A stretch of 8,769 nt of DNA. Source: HGM11368 sp051883415. Lineage in GTDB: Bacteria; Bacillota; Clostridia; Christensenellales; UBA3700. The stretch spans positions 1 through 8,769 of the forward strand of contig JBJETR010000057.1 in the NCBI GenBank assembly GCA_051883415.1, given 5' to 3'. Positions 1 to 6,921 of this stretch are shown piece after piece. The notes under the pieces were generated by a model. That model was not told where the DNA came from and ran no database searches. It was given only the letters and a program-made list of their open reading frames with translations. Every line of letters begins with the position of its first letter. The first letter of the stretch is position 1. The translations under genes were made by a program, and so were the position numbers.

Positions 1-2
1 CT

Positions 3-260
3 GCCGTCATCATCGATACCAACCATTCCAACAGTGGCAAAAAGCCTCTCGAACAGGTGCGTATCGTCAACGAAGTCCTCAACAATATGCGTTACAGCGA
101 GGATATTCACAAGCTTGTCAAAGGCTTTTTGATAGAGTCCTACATAGTCGACGGTTGTCAATCGCCGTCAGGCACCACCTACGGTCAGTCCATCACCGAC
201 GGGTGTCTGGGTTGGGAGAAGACGGAGAGGTTGCTTTACACTATCGCCGAGAAACTATGA
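3..260 (+). CDS. 3-deoxy-7-phosphoheptulonate (DAHP) synthase, class I AroF/G/H type, C-terminal 85 residues
   Basis: The window opens inside this gene; the open frame runs from base 3 to a TGA at 258-260. The enzyme condenses phosphoenolpyruvate with erythrose-4-phosphate, the first step of the shikimate pathway, in the cytoplasm. The visible part carries the family's C-terminal barrel motifs: DTNHSNSGK (equivalent to the SHANSSK metal/phosphate loop of E. coli AroG), IESYIVDGCQ (equivalent to VESHLVEGNQ) and SITDGCLGW (equivalent to SITDACIGW). The three metal ligands expected here, His in the first motif, Glu in the second and Asp in the third, are all present. The protein ends a few residues after the last helix, as in the family, so the 3' end looks intact. 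The feedback-binding and N-terminal regions lie outside the window, so the isoenzyme type cannot be assigned. No ordinary terminator follows; the repeat array begins at the next base. Confidence 0.93.
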   Translation, partial: AVIIDTNHSNSGKKPLEQVRIVNEVLNNMRYSEDIHKLVKGFLIESYIVDGCQSPSGTTYGQSITDGCLGWEKTERLLYTIAEKL

Positions 261-515
261 TTTGACGGCGGATATGCGTCGCAATACTGTGTCGCTCTCA
301 CGGCATATCTACTTCGTTATGCTTTGTCGAACTTGCGGTTGTGCTTAGTCACATACAAGGAGTATGCTCCTGTCGCCCAATCCTCACTCTCCTCGCCTAA
401 CTCGCACCTATGCCGTGAGAGTATTACTACTTAGTTACTAATTACGGATTGAGATAAATATGCTCCCTCACACCGTCCTCACTCTCCTTGTCTTGCTCGC
501 ATCTACGCAGCCAAA
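261..515. mobile_element. ~128-bp TIR unit split by another unit (outer parts 261-294 and 422-515)
   Basis: The left end TTTGACGGCGGATATGCGTCG-like sequence (261-281) matches the left end of the unit at 6961, and the run through 294 matches the uninterrupted unit at 7789 as far as ...ACTGTGTCG. There the match breaks off at a complete second unit (295-421). The sequence from 422 ends in CTCGCATCTACGCAGCCAAAG-like sequence, the typical but degenerate right end also seen near 7250 and 7648. Removing 295-421 leaves 34 + 94 = 128 bp, the normal unit length. The right-hand 94 bp is diverged, so the reconstruction is an inference. Confidence 0.6.
295..421. mobile_element. 127-bp MITE-like unit with perfect 13-bp terminal inverted repeats
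   Basis: It starts CTCTCACGGCATA (295-307) and ends TATGCCGTGAGAG (409-421), which are exact reverse complements. The centre contains AGGAG-TATG-CTCCT, a 5-bp stem with a 4-nt loop, so the whole unit can fold as a long imperfect hairpin. It has no coding capacity. It lies within another unit (261-515) with no obvious target-site duplication. Alternatively it could be a hairpin repeat spread by recombination rather than by a transposase. Confidence 0.72.
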
Positions 516-516
516 G

Positions 517-642
517 TTTGACGGCAGTCACTACACCTATGCCGTGAGAGGATTACGAATAAGCAACTAAGTACGAAGTGAGGCAAGTTCGCTTTGATAA
601 AATCACCGCTTTTCTCGCCTAACTCGCATCTATGCCGTCAAA
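517..642. mobile_element. 126-bp TIR unit (TTTGACGGCA / TGCCGTCAAA)
   Basis: Perfect 10-bp terminal inverted repeats sit at 517-526 and 633-642, and the length is within the 125-130 bp of the other units. The interior is mosaic. A CCTATGCCGTGAGAG stretch near 528-543 copies the right end of the 295-421 unit. The last ~45 bp (ATCACCGCTTT...CTCGCCTAACTCGCATCTA) recur at about 7261-7300 and 7660-7700. Confidence 0.6.
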
Positions 643-673
643 GGGTATAGGAACATCGACCAAGTAGTGTGTC

Positions 674-703
674 ATTGCGAGGCTATGAAATAGCTGTGGC
701 AAT
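674..703. repeat. ATTGC...GCAAT palindromic repeat (array A copy)
   Basis: ATTGC (674-678) pairs with GCAAT (699-703) and GCTAT (682-686) with ATAGC (690-694) around a GAA loop. The surrounding GTCATTGCGA...GTGGCAATCTC frame is also present at 7315-7347 and 7713-7745, where the inner stem has a different sequence. This compensated inner-stem change suggests selection or copying of the fold rather than of the exact sequence. Similar ATTGCGA/GGCAAT palindromes occur in many bacterial genomes as intergenic REP-like repeats (recollection, not checked). Confidence 0.7.
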
Positions 704-718
704 CTCAATCCTATTAAA

Positions 719-772
719 AAGCCGCCCCTGTGCAAGGGGAGGGGGACCACCGAAGGTGGTGGAAGGGTTGTC
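719..772. repeat. GC-rich hairpin module ending in the 26-mer CCACCGAAGG... (copy 1)
   Basis: CCCCT (725-729) and AGGGG (735-739) form a 5-bp stem with a GTGCA loop. This is followed by a 26-mer at 747-772 containing a CCACC-GAA-GGTGG hairpin and ending GGAAGGGTTGTC. The same 26-mer recurs without change at 900-925 and 7919-7944. A diverged relative of the whole module lies at 7995-8047, and shortened versions at about 7360-7392 and 7758-7790. Confidence 0.7.
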
Positions 773-895
773 TTACGGCATATCTGCTTCGTTATGCTTT
801 GTCGAACTTACGTTTTTGTTTGGTCACATACAAGGAGTATGCTCCCTGCACAAAATCCGCTTACTCCTTGTCTTACTAGCATCTACACCGTGAGA
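771..895. mobile_element. 125-bp TIR unit bracketed by exact 26-bp direct repeats
   Basis: The unit runs from TCTTACGG (771-778) to CCGTGAGA (888-895); its termini are inverted repeats with one mismatch in the first 8 bp. The 3' two-thirds (from 805) is nearly identical to the unit at 7789-7914. Exact copies of the 26-mer lie directly left (747-772, overlapping the unit by two bases) and 4 bp to the right (900-925). The arrangement resembles a long target duplication or a unit placed between two copies of a second repeat family. Confidence 0.65.
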
Positions 896-973
896 AAAAC
901 CACCGAAGGTGGTGGAAGGGTTGTCAAGTCTTATAAATTCCTTTGGGAATACGACTAAATCTGCAAACGACCA
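805..973. repeat. ~170-bp block shared with 7824-7994
   Basis: The end of the TIR unit, the 26-mer and a tail running through ...CTTTGGGAATACGACTAA... to ACGACCA are reproduced at 7824-7994 with only a few substitutions and a 2-bp indel, in the same orientation, about 7,020 bp away. In both places the block ends shortly upstream of a gene (88 nt before the flavin reductase start, 134 nt before the GNAT start). The few differences indicate recent copying or gene conversion. Confidence 0.85.
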
Positions 974-1018
974 AAGCATTAATAAATAAAAATAGTAAAA
1001 ATAAACAAATTAGATAAA

Positions 1019-1024
1019 TATAAT
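1019..1024 (+). promoter_or_regulatory. Possible -10 box of the flavin reductase gene
   Basis: TATAAT lies 37 nt ahead of the ATG at 1061 in a very A/T-rich stretch just after array A. No convincing -35 hexamer sits 16-18 nt upstream (best is TAAAAA), so this is a tentative call. Confidence 0.3.
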
Positions 1025-1060
1025 AATATGTGTATAAATAAAAACAATCGGAGGCAAGCT

Positions 1061-1561
1061 ATGCAATCAATCAAAGCGGAACAAATCCAAAAGTCTTGTT
1101 TTAGTCTTATAGGCAAAGATTGGATGCTTATCACGGCTAAGGACGGCGAGGGCAAGGTCAACACCATGACGGCTTCTTGGGGTGGAATGGGCGTATTGTG
1201 GGGCAAACAAGTTGCCTTCGTGTTCATACGACCACAGAGATACACCAAGCAGTTTGTCGACGCTACGCACGAGTTGTCGCTCAGTTTCTTTGACGGCGAT
1301 TATCGCCGAGAATTGACGTATCTGGGCAAGGTATCGGGTAGAGATTGCGACAAAATCAAAGAGTGCAATTTTGACGTTGCGTACGACGGTAGCGTGCCGT
1401 ATATTGCCCAAGCTTCGCTAGTTATTACCGGCAAGGTACTTTATGCTCAGGAGCTGGACAAAGATTGTTTTATCGACGTCAAAGCTATCTCGCAGTGGTA
1501 TCCTGCGGGGGACTTTCACACGATGTACGTGGTAGGTATAGACGACGTTCTCACCAAATAA
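1061..1561 (+). CDS. Flavin reductase-like protein (FMN-binding split barrel)
   Basis: This 166-residue cytoplasmic protein belongs to the flavin reductase-like domain family (COG1853 type), which binds FMN and usually reduces flavin with NAD(P)H or acts as a flavin-dependent oxidoreductase. Family features are NTMTASWGGMGVLWGK (residues 34-49), the FMN-contacting RPQRYTKQF (58-66), the LSLSFFD strand (72-78), SGRDCDKI (92-99), the LYAQELDKDCFID stretch (127-139) and the closing HTMYVVGIDDVL. This short form of about 165 residues is, as I recall, common in anaerobic Clostridia. The ATG at 1061 is chosen because GGAGG at 1050-1054 lies 6 nt ahead of it. The in-frame ATG at 1028 would add 11 atypical residues and has no RBS. 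The gene appears to be monocistronic: array A lies upstream and a strong terminator directly downstream. The physiological substrate cannot be told from sequence. Confidence 0.88.
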   Translation: MQSIKAEQIQKSCFSLIGKDWMLITAKDGEGKVNTMTASWGGMGVLWGKQVAFVFIRPQRYTKQFVDATHELSLSFFDGDYRRELTYLGKVSGRDCDKIKECNFDVAYDGSVPYIAQASLVITGKVLYAQELDKDCFIDVKAISQWYPAGDFHTMYVVGIDDVLTK

Positions 1562-1586
1562 GCTCCAATAATTCTACACGACTTTT

Positions 1587-1617
1587 ATCCGTTTGCGTCA
1601 GGCAGGCGGATTTTTTT
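1587..1617 (+). terminator. Rho-independent terminator after the flavin reductase gene
   Basis: A 10-bp stem (1587-1596 with 1602-1611, two G-T pairs) closes a 5-nt GTCAG loop and is followed by seven T residues. It begins 25 nt after the stop codon and separates the flavin reductase gene from the glm operon. Confidence 0.92.
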
Positions 1618-1639
1618 ATTCTCTTTTCAAAAACTTGCA

Positions 1640-1645
1640 TATAAT
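1640..1645 (+). promoter_or_regulatory. Possible -10 box of the glm operon
   Basis: A consensus TATAAT preceded by TTGCA lies 53 nt upstream of the ATG at 1698, after the preceding terminator. A promoter is expected here because transcription from upstream is terminated. No good -35 hexamer is at standard spacing. Confidence 0.4.
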
Positions 1646-1697
1646 ACTGTGTTAAAAATTTTTAATTAGTAACAATATTATTATATGGAGGATATAT

Positions 1698-2393
1698 ATG
1701 ACAATCAAAGACTCTAAGAGTGTTTTTATTGACGCACAAGCCGAGGTAGCCGACGACGTGGTTATTTATCCCGACAATCATATCATTGGCAAGTGCGTGA
1801 TAAAGAAAGGCAGCGTACTCATGCCCGGCAATATTATAGAAGATTGTGTAATTGGCGAAGGATGCACTATCACCAAGAGCGTGCTCAAACAAAGTCAAAT
1901 CGGAGACGGCACTACCGTAGGTCCGTTTAGTTATCTTCGTCCGGGTAGCCTAATCGGCAAAGGCTGTCGCATAGGCGACTTCGTAGAAGTTAAAAATGCC
2001 GTTATCGGTGACTCAACTAAGGTATCGCATCTCACTTACGTTGGCGACTGTACTATCGGCAAGCGATGCAACGTAGGTTGCGGGGTGGTATTCGTCAACT
2101 ACAACGGCGTGTATAAGAGTCGCAGTGAGGTGGGAGACGATTGCTTTATCGGTAGCAACAGCAACATTATCGCCCCCGTCAAAGTACAAGACAATAGCTA
2201 TATAGCATGTGGCACTACACTCAATCAAGACGTGCCGACCGACAGTCTGGTCATAGGTAGAAGCAGAGCAATAATCAAAGAGGACAGGGCGTCGTTGCTT
2301 CTTGGCAAATACACAGCCGAGAAACTAGCCAAGTCTACAAGTCAAGGTATCGACCAAACCAATAACGGCGACAACAAAAAAGTGGAGGAATGA
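1698..2393 (+). CDS. Stand-alone GlmU-type glucosamine-1-phosphate N-acetyltransferase (left-handed beta-helix)
   Basis: This 231-residue protein matches the C-terminal acetyltransferase domain of bifunctional GlmU, with no N-terminal uridylyltransferase domain. It should transfer acetyl from acetyl-CoA to glucosamine-1-phosphate on the route to UDP-GlcNAc. Hexapeptide repeats run through about residues 10-180 (VIGEGCTI, QIGDGTTV, AVIGDSTKV, CTIGKRCNV). The GlmU signature residues are kept: R81 in FSYLRPG, K99 in VEVKNA, catalytic H111 and Y114 in HLTYVGD, N125, N134 and K140 in the NYNGVYK loop, and S153 in IGSNSN. The NYDG Asp of E. coli is Asn136 here. The ~40-residue tail is charged and Asn/Gln-rich. 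GGAGG at 1687-1691, 6 nt upstream, fixes the start. The residues before the first repeat are not remnants of a pyrophosphorylase domain, so this looks like a true one-domain protein and not a truncated gene. It is followed 2 nt later by glmM, whose product is its expected substrate. Confidence 0.88.
   Translation: MTIKDSKSVFIDAQAEVADDVVIYPDNHIIGKCVIKKGSVLMPGNIIEDCVIGEGCTITKSVLKQSQIGDGTTVGPFSYLRPGSLIGKGCRIGDFVEVKNAVIGDSTKVSHLTYVGDCTIGKRCNVGCGVVFVNYNGVYKSRSEVGDDCFIGSNSNIIAPVKVQDNSYIACGTTLNQDVPTDSLVIGRSRAIIKEDRASLLLGKYTAEKLAKSTSQGIDQTNNGDNKKVEE
2384..2388 (+). promoter_or_regulatory. Ribosome binding site that decides the glmM start
   Basis: GGAGG within the last codons of the acetyltransferase gene lies 7 nt before the ATG at 2396. 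It is only 1 nt before the in-frame ATG at 2390 that overlaps the TGA stop, so 2396 is the likelier start. Confidence 0.75.
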
Positions 2394-2395
2394 CA

Positions 2396-3712
2396 ATGGC
2401 AGGCAATATGTATTTTGGCACTGACGGAATAAGGGGTGTAGCTAACATCCAAATCACGCCCACCCTAGCGCATGCGTGTGGCAACGCTTTGACTATGGTC
2501 AAGGAGGGCTGCAAGGTGGTGATAGGCAGAGACACTCGTCATTCGGGCACTATGCTTGCTTTGGCGATAGCGTCGGGCATAATGCAAGGCGGGGGCGACG
2601 TCATCGACGTAGGAATTATGCCAACTGCGGGCATAGCCTATCTCACCAAGATTTATCGAGCCGACTACGGCGTAGTTATCTCGGCATCTCACAATCCGCC
2701 CGAGTACAACGGTATCAAGGTTTTCGACGGCAGGGGTTACAAGCTTAACGAAGAAGCCGAATCATGCATTGAGAGTGCAATGGCGTCGGTTAAGTCGGTC
2801 GATGCGGATAAGATTGGCAAATATTGCTATATGCACAATGCGGCGGACAGCTATATCAGTCATCTCGTTCAAGGAGCCGATGATCTCGGTGGTATTAAGG
2901 TATTGATAGACTGTTCCAACGGAGCTGCGTTCGAGGTGGCGCCACGAGCCTTTGAGATGTTAGGAGCGGACGTTACCGCTATCAACGTAGAGAGCCACGG
3001 CAAAAATATCAACGAGTCGGCGGGTGCTTTGCACGCAGATTTACTATCCGACAAGGTAGTAGAAGGCGGGTATGACTTTGCCTTTGCCTACGACGGTGAC
3101 AGTGACAGACTCATAGCTTTGGACGAAAAGGGACAAATCGTCGACGGTGACAAAATACTATGTATTTTGGCTCGGGAATTTCAGTCGCTAGGCAAGCTTG
3201 ACAAGATGACGGTAGTCGGCACTTCTCACACCAATCTCGGTATAGAACGCACTCTCGAGAGTGAGGGTATCAAGGTACTCAGGGCTGACGTAGGCGACAA
3301 GTACGTGCTGGAAAAGATGCTCGAAGTCGGTGCAAAATTGGGTGGCGAGCAGTCGGGGCACGTCATATTGTTGGACTATGCCACGACGGGTGACGGCATA
3401 CTCACTTCAATAGTTTTGGCGGGGGTTATCAAGCGTAGCGGTAAGCGTCTATCGCAACTTGCCGACCTGCCTATTATGCCACAAGCCAACGTCAATATAG
3501 TCGTCAAAGACAAGATAAGAGTGCTCAACAATCAACAACTCTCGGAGCTTGTTGAGGACAAACGCCAACAGCTTGGTACAATGGGAAGAATAACCGTCAG
3601 AGCGTCGGGAACGGAACCAAAATTGAGGATAATGGTAGAGTGCACTTGTGCCGAAACGGCTTGGTCAATAGCCGAAGAAATCCGTCAATTTGTTAATAAT
3701 TTGAACTTTTAA
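2396..3712 (+). CDS. glmM: Phosphoglucosamine mutase
   Basis: GlmM converts glucosamine-6-phosphate to glucosamine-1-phosphate for UDP-GlcNAc and cell wall synthesis in the cytoplasm. The 438-residue protein is close to the usual ~445. All four alpha-D-phosphohexomutase signatures are intact: FGTDGIRG (7-14), the phosphoserine loop SASHNP with catalytic S98, the Mg-binding DGDSDR (233-238), and the substrate loops GEQSGH (317-322) and RASGTEPKLR (402-411). The SASHNP context and GEQSGH favour GlmM over phosphomannomutase or phosphoglucomutase, and the adjoining acetyltransferase supports this. The gene is translationally linked to the upstream gene (2 nt from stop to start). An alternative start at 2390 would overlap the upstream stop as ATGA and add only Met-Thr. 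No clear hairpin-plus-T terminator follows, so some readthrough into the lipoprotein gene is possible. Confidence 0.95.
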   Translation: MAGNMYFGTDGIRGVANIQITPTLAHACGNALTMVKEGCKVVIGRDTRHSGTMLALAIASGIMQGGGDVIDVGIMPTAGIAYLTKIYRADYGVVISASHNPPEYNGIKVFDGRGYKLNEEAESCIESAMASVKSVDADKIGKYCYMHNAADSYISHLVQGADDLGGIKVLIDCSNGAAFEVAPRAFEMLGADVTAINVESHGKNINESAGALHADLLSDKVVEGGYDFAFAYDGDSDRLIALDEKGQIVDGDKILCILAREFQSLGKLDKMTVVGTSHTNLGIERTLESEGIKVLRADVGDKYVLEKMLEVGAKLGGEQSGHVILLDYATTGDGILTSIVLAGVIKRSGKRLSQLADLPIMPQANVNIVVKDKIRVLNNQQLSELVEDKRQQLGTMGRITVRASGTEPKLRIMVECTCAETAWSIAEEIRQFVNNLNF

Positions 3713-3733
3713 TGTAAAATCTATGTAAAATCT
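3712..3733. repeat. 11-bp tandem duplication after glmM
   Basis: ATGTAAAATCT occurs twice head to tail (3712-3722 and 3723-3733), the first copy beginning on the last base of the glmM stop codon. Slipped-strand duplication is the simplest explanation. Confidence 0.9.
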
Positions 3734-3771
3734 ACTTGAACATTTTCAAATCTGACTATTTGCGGTTGCTT

Positions 3772-3777
3772 TATAAT
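3772..3777 (+). promoter_or_regulatory. Possible -10 box of the lipoprotein gene
   Basis: TATAAT lies 50 nt upstream of the ATG at 3828. It follows a small inverted repeat, TTGAACATTTTCAA (3736-3749), that could be an operator. A matching -35 at standard spacing is not evident. Confidence 0.35.
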
Positions 3778-3827
3778 AATACACGCAATAAAATTTGAGT
3801 AACAAAACCAAATTTATGGAGGTTATT

Positions 3828-6800
3828 ATGAGCAATCGCAAATTAGTTTTGCTTCTCGCTATGGTTCTTGTCGTAGCAATGGTGTGCGGACTCGTTATGG
3901 GCTGTACTCCTGAGTCCGAAGGACCTGTGGAAGAAGAAGAACAAAACGGTGGCTTCGTCCTTGGTGGCGGAGGCAGCGGTACGGGCTCGGTAAAGGTTGT
4001 TGCAAATGCGGATAGTCTTATCTACTTTGTTATTCTTTCTACCGACAATCCACAATCTCTCGTCAATGTAAAGAACAAAATTACTAACGAGAGCGTTGTC
4101 GCAACTATCGTCAAGACGGGAGACGGTCAATACGTCGTCCATGCTCCAAGCGGCGGTTACCAAATGGGACAGACCTACGTGATTGAGCTTGGCAAAGGCG
4201 TTACTTTTGCAGACAAGCAATATGAGGGCTACAATTCCGTTCAATTCACTATCACTAGCAAAGTTGCGGCTTCTATGAGTTTTGTTGGTGATTTCAAACA
4301 ATTCTTCAGCGAAGAAGTTATATCTATCACCAACGTACGTACCGAAGATGATGTTGTCAACAATACTACTTATACTTGCGGCACTATGGTATTGCAGACC
4401 AACGGCAAGAAGCTTTCTGCAGGTGAGATAATCATCGTGACCAATCGTGATGACAGCACCAAGCAAGCTTACAAAGTTGTCAACATAATTTTGGAAGAAG
4501 GTTCTTCGACCGCCTTCAATTACGTTCTCCCTGAGATTGGAGAAGTTTACGACGAATTCAAATATTCCGGTCAAGAGCCACTCACCGAAAACAGCAATGT
4601 TACCATCAATCCTGCTGCTGCTATCGCTGAGCTGGAGGAAAGCGATGTTGCAATGGCTCTTGCAACTACTTACAACGTAAAACCTTCTTTTGGCATCAAC
4701 GTCAAAAAAGAAGGCGACAAAATAGTCGCTACCATTACTATTACCGTACCGGGAGTCGTAACTCTTGACAACGGTGCCAAGACTGACCTCATTCTTGCTG
4801 TAAAGAACGAGTTGTCGGCTAAGTCCGATTCCGTCTTAGAACTTATGAAAGAAGATGAAAACGGCAAGAAAGAACTAAACTTTGACGTATCGGCAATCAT
4901 CACCAACAAGATTACTTGCACGGCAACCATTGCTGCCAACGCTAGTTTCGATGCAGTGGCAGATAGCGAAAGCTTGCAAGATATCGTTGATAAGCTTTCT
5001 GCTTTGGCAGCAGAGTCTGCAGAGAGTGATCCATTAGAGATTCCTCTCTTCAAGTGGGTATTGCCAATAGCCAACGGAGCAGCACAAATCAGCTATGATG
5101 CATCTCTTGCATTTAGACTTGGCTTCTCGGGAGCACTTAATTTGGAGACTGTTAGCACTCTCCAATACGAAGTAGGTGCAAAATACTCCAAAGAAAACGG
5201 TGTAGACGCTTATGCCAATAGAATCAAGTCGGAAGACGACAAGCCGTTTGATTCCGTTTCGATTGAGATGAAGGGTAATGCAACCCTCAAAGTCGGCGTT
5301 ATCCAAGAGCTCGGTTTCGAAGTGCTTGGCGGTGTACTTGCAATAGGTCTTCAAGCAGAACTCGGCAACTACAATAGATTGTACGGTTACTTCAAGACCG
5401 AGAATCTTTTACAAGAGGATGCAGGTGCGGTAGCTAATCTCTATTTTGAGGGTGGTTTCTATTATGACGTAGACCTCAAGTTGGGTGTCAAGATTGGTTC
5501 TCTTATCAACTTGGCTGACAAGAAGGTCGACATCACCGCAGGTGAAATCCCTGGATATAGCTTCGGTGACCAAGAGCTTATAACTCAAATCAATCCGCTT
5601 GCTAGTGTTACCTTTAACGCTTTCAACAACGTAATGCCAACCTACACTATGCAAGTGTACGATATGAAGAGCGGTGCAACTGTTACTAAGAATGTTCCTG
5701 CAGACAAAGCTCAATACAAGATTATCACCAACGGAACCAATGGCAACTATATCTCTATAGATGGCAATATTGCTACCGTCAACTACCGTAGCACGTTCAA
5801 TACTTCTACCGTAAAGATAATGGCATATATCGGCGACAAGGATATCAATGACGTAGATATCAACGACGCAACCGATAAGGCTTACTTCACCTATACCAAC
5901 ATTGGATACCAAGGTGCAGTTGCTCTAGCTGAGTCTAATTATACTTATGACAAGACAGATAGAGACAATACCGTTGTTCTTACCGTCAACGTAGGTGCAG
6001 ATATTGCTGAAGCACCTGTCGCTAAGATTGACGGCAAAGACTATATCTTTGAAGAAGATAATAAGATTGGTACAACGGTAGACAAAGGTAACGGCGTCTA
6101 CGAAATCACTATCAACCCTTACGCTCTTGACGTTCTCGGCAACGGCATCAACGATGTAGAGGTAGCAGCCAGTGCGTATAGTGTTAAAGCTAAGGTTGAC
6201 GTTACGGGCAAGGTTGGATATGATGCTCTTCCTGATAAAGTTGTAAGAAATACCTACTATATCTATACTGCTGACCAAATCAACGATATTATAGATAAGA
6301 GTAACAAATCTACTAGCAGCAGTGCTGCTTTTGCGGGTAAGACTTTCGCCCTCATGAACGATATCAACATGAACGGTGCCGAACTTGGACAAATCAGCAA
6401 ATTTGCAGGCGAGCTTAACGGTAATGGATACAAGATTTACAACTATACTATCACGCAAATCAACGGCAACGTTGCTGCATTTATCGGAGAAAACACCGGT
6501 GTTATCACCTCTATCACCTTCGCAGGTGACGTAAACGTAGACTTCAAGGCAGCTACCGGTAAAGATTACGTTATAGCAGGTGTTGTCGGTACTAACAAAG
6601 GCACTATGACCAACGTAACCTTTGCAGGTAACCTCAACGTTAAGTCTAGCGGTTTGCAAGCGTTCATCAACGTTGACGTAGCGGGCGTTGCAGGAAAGGA
6701 CGAAACAACTACTATGACGGGTTGCGACGTAAATGATGAGTCAACAATCTACGTAGAATATGCCTTCGACCTTGCTAACGTAACCTTCAACGTAGGTGGT

Positions 6801-6905
6801 ATCACTTCTACCAAAGCTGACAACAAGGTAACTCCAACGTACAACTGCATTGCAGGTAAGGACGGCGGAGTATTCACCAAAGTCAACGTAGCTGTAGCTA
6901 AATAA
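3828..6905 (+). CDS. Large surface lipoprotein with GLUG-like beta-helical C-terminus, function unknown
   Basis: The product is a 1025-residue exported lipoprotein. MSNRK plus a hydrophobic segment (residues 6-25) ends in the lipobox LVMGC, so Cys26 should be lipidated and anchor the protein to the outer face of the membrane. An acidic Glu-rich stretch and a Gly/Ser linker (about 28-55) follow. The body is rich in beta-strand patterns. Around 610-690 a segment resembles bacterial Ig-like folds (tentative). From about 808 the sequence YYIYTADQINDII...LMNDINMNGAEL...FAGELNGNGYKI is typical of surface proteins carrying GLUG-type repeats. It is followed by imperfect repeats starting near residues 882, 916, 951 and 988 (xAGVVGxNKGTMTNVTFAGxLNV pattern). 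I recognise no catalytic motif. The ATG at 3828 is chosen because GGAGG (3818-3822) lies 5 nt ahead; an in-frame ATG at 3816 and TTG at 3795 lack an RBS and would put charged residues before the signal. There is no LPXTG motif. A role in adhesion or polymer binding is a guess. Confidence 0.85.
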   Translation: MSNRKLVLLLAMVLVVAMVCGLVMGCTPESEGPVEEEEQNGGFVLGGGGSGTGSVKVVANADSLIYFVILSTDNPQSLVNVKNKITNESVVATIVKTGDGQYVVHAPSGGYQMGQTYVIELGKGVTFADKQYEGYNSVQFTITSKVAASMSFVGDFKQFFSEEVISITNVRTEDDVVNNTTYTCGTMVLQTNGKKLSAGEIIIVTNRDDSTKQAYKVVNIILEEGSSTAFNYVLPEIGEVYDEFKYSGQEPLTENSNVTINPAAAIAELEESDVAMALATTYNVKPSFGINVKKEGDKIVATITITVPGVVTLDNGAKTDLILAVKNELSAKSDSVLELMKEDENGKKELNFDVSAIITNKITCTATIAANASFDAVADSESLQDIVDKLSALAAESAESDPLEIPLFKWVLPIANGAAQISYDASLAFRLGFSGALNLETVSTLQYEVGAKYSKENGVDAYANRIKSEDDKPFDSVSIEMKGNATLKVGVIQELGFEVLGGVLAIGLQAELGNYNRLYGYFKTENLLQEDAGAVANLYFEGGFYYDVDLKLGVKIGSLINLADKKVDITAGEIPGYSFGDQELITQINPLASVTFNAFNNVMPTYTMQVYDMKSGATVTKNVPADKAQYKIITNGTNGNYISIDGNIATVNYRSTFNTSTVKIMAYIGDKDINDVDINDATDKAYFTYTNIGYQGAVALAESNYTYDKTDRDNTVVLTVNVGADIAEAPVAKIDGKDYIFEEDNKIGTTVDKGNGVYEITINPYALDVLGNGINDVEVAASAYSVKAKVDVTGKVGYDALPDKVVRNTYYIYTADQINDIIDKSNKSTSSSAAFAGKTFALMNDINMNGAELGQISKFAGELNGNGYKIYNYTITQINGNVAAFIGENTGVITSITFAGDVNVDFKAATGKDYVIAGVVGTNKGTMTNVTFAGNLNVKSSGLQAFINVDVAGVAGKDETTTMTGCDVNDESTIYVEYAFDLANVTFNVGGITSTKADNKVTPTYNCIAGKDGGVFTKVNVAVAK

Positions 6906-6921
6906 CCTCATAAGATAAAAG

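Larger units (their letters stand above)
261..973. repeat. Repeat array A: gene-free mosaic of TIR units and hairpin modules
   Basis: The roughly 710 bp between the DAHP synthase gene and the flavin reductase gene contain no credible gene. In order they hold an interrupted TIR unit (261-515), the unit inside it (295-421), a third unit (517-642), an ATTGC/GCAAT palindrome (674-703), a GC-rich hairpin module (719-772), a fourth unit (771-895) and a second copy of a 26-mer (900-925) with a conserved tail to 973. Several blocks recur in the same order and orientation in array B (6961-8047). Short ORFs here arise from the repeats, have no RBS and resemble no protein family I know. Confidence 0.88.

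Noticed and set aside
669..893. 74-codon ORF in array A
   Set aside because: It runs through a palindrome, the 26-mer and a TIR unit, has no RBS and resembles no protein family; it follows the repeats, not a gene.
261..973. CRISPR array
   Set aside because: The repeats are long, differ from each other, have inverted ends and are not separated by uniform unique spacers; no cas gene is present.
1618..1697. Riboswitch or glmS-like ribozyme ahead of the glm operon
   Set aside because: The leader is only about 80 nt of A/T-rich sequence with no conserved structured motif that I can see.
3795..3827. TTG (3795) or ATG (3816) as lipoprotein start
   Set aside because: GGAGG at 3818-3822 is correctly spaced only for the ATG at 3828, which also gives a normal signal peptide.
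3843..4574. Long antisense ORFs opposite the lipoprotein gene (also 5409-5912 and 5925-6659)
   Set aside because: These are shadow frames of a well-supported plus-strand gene with an RBS, signal peptide and terminator; the antisense frames lack these.
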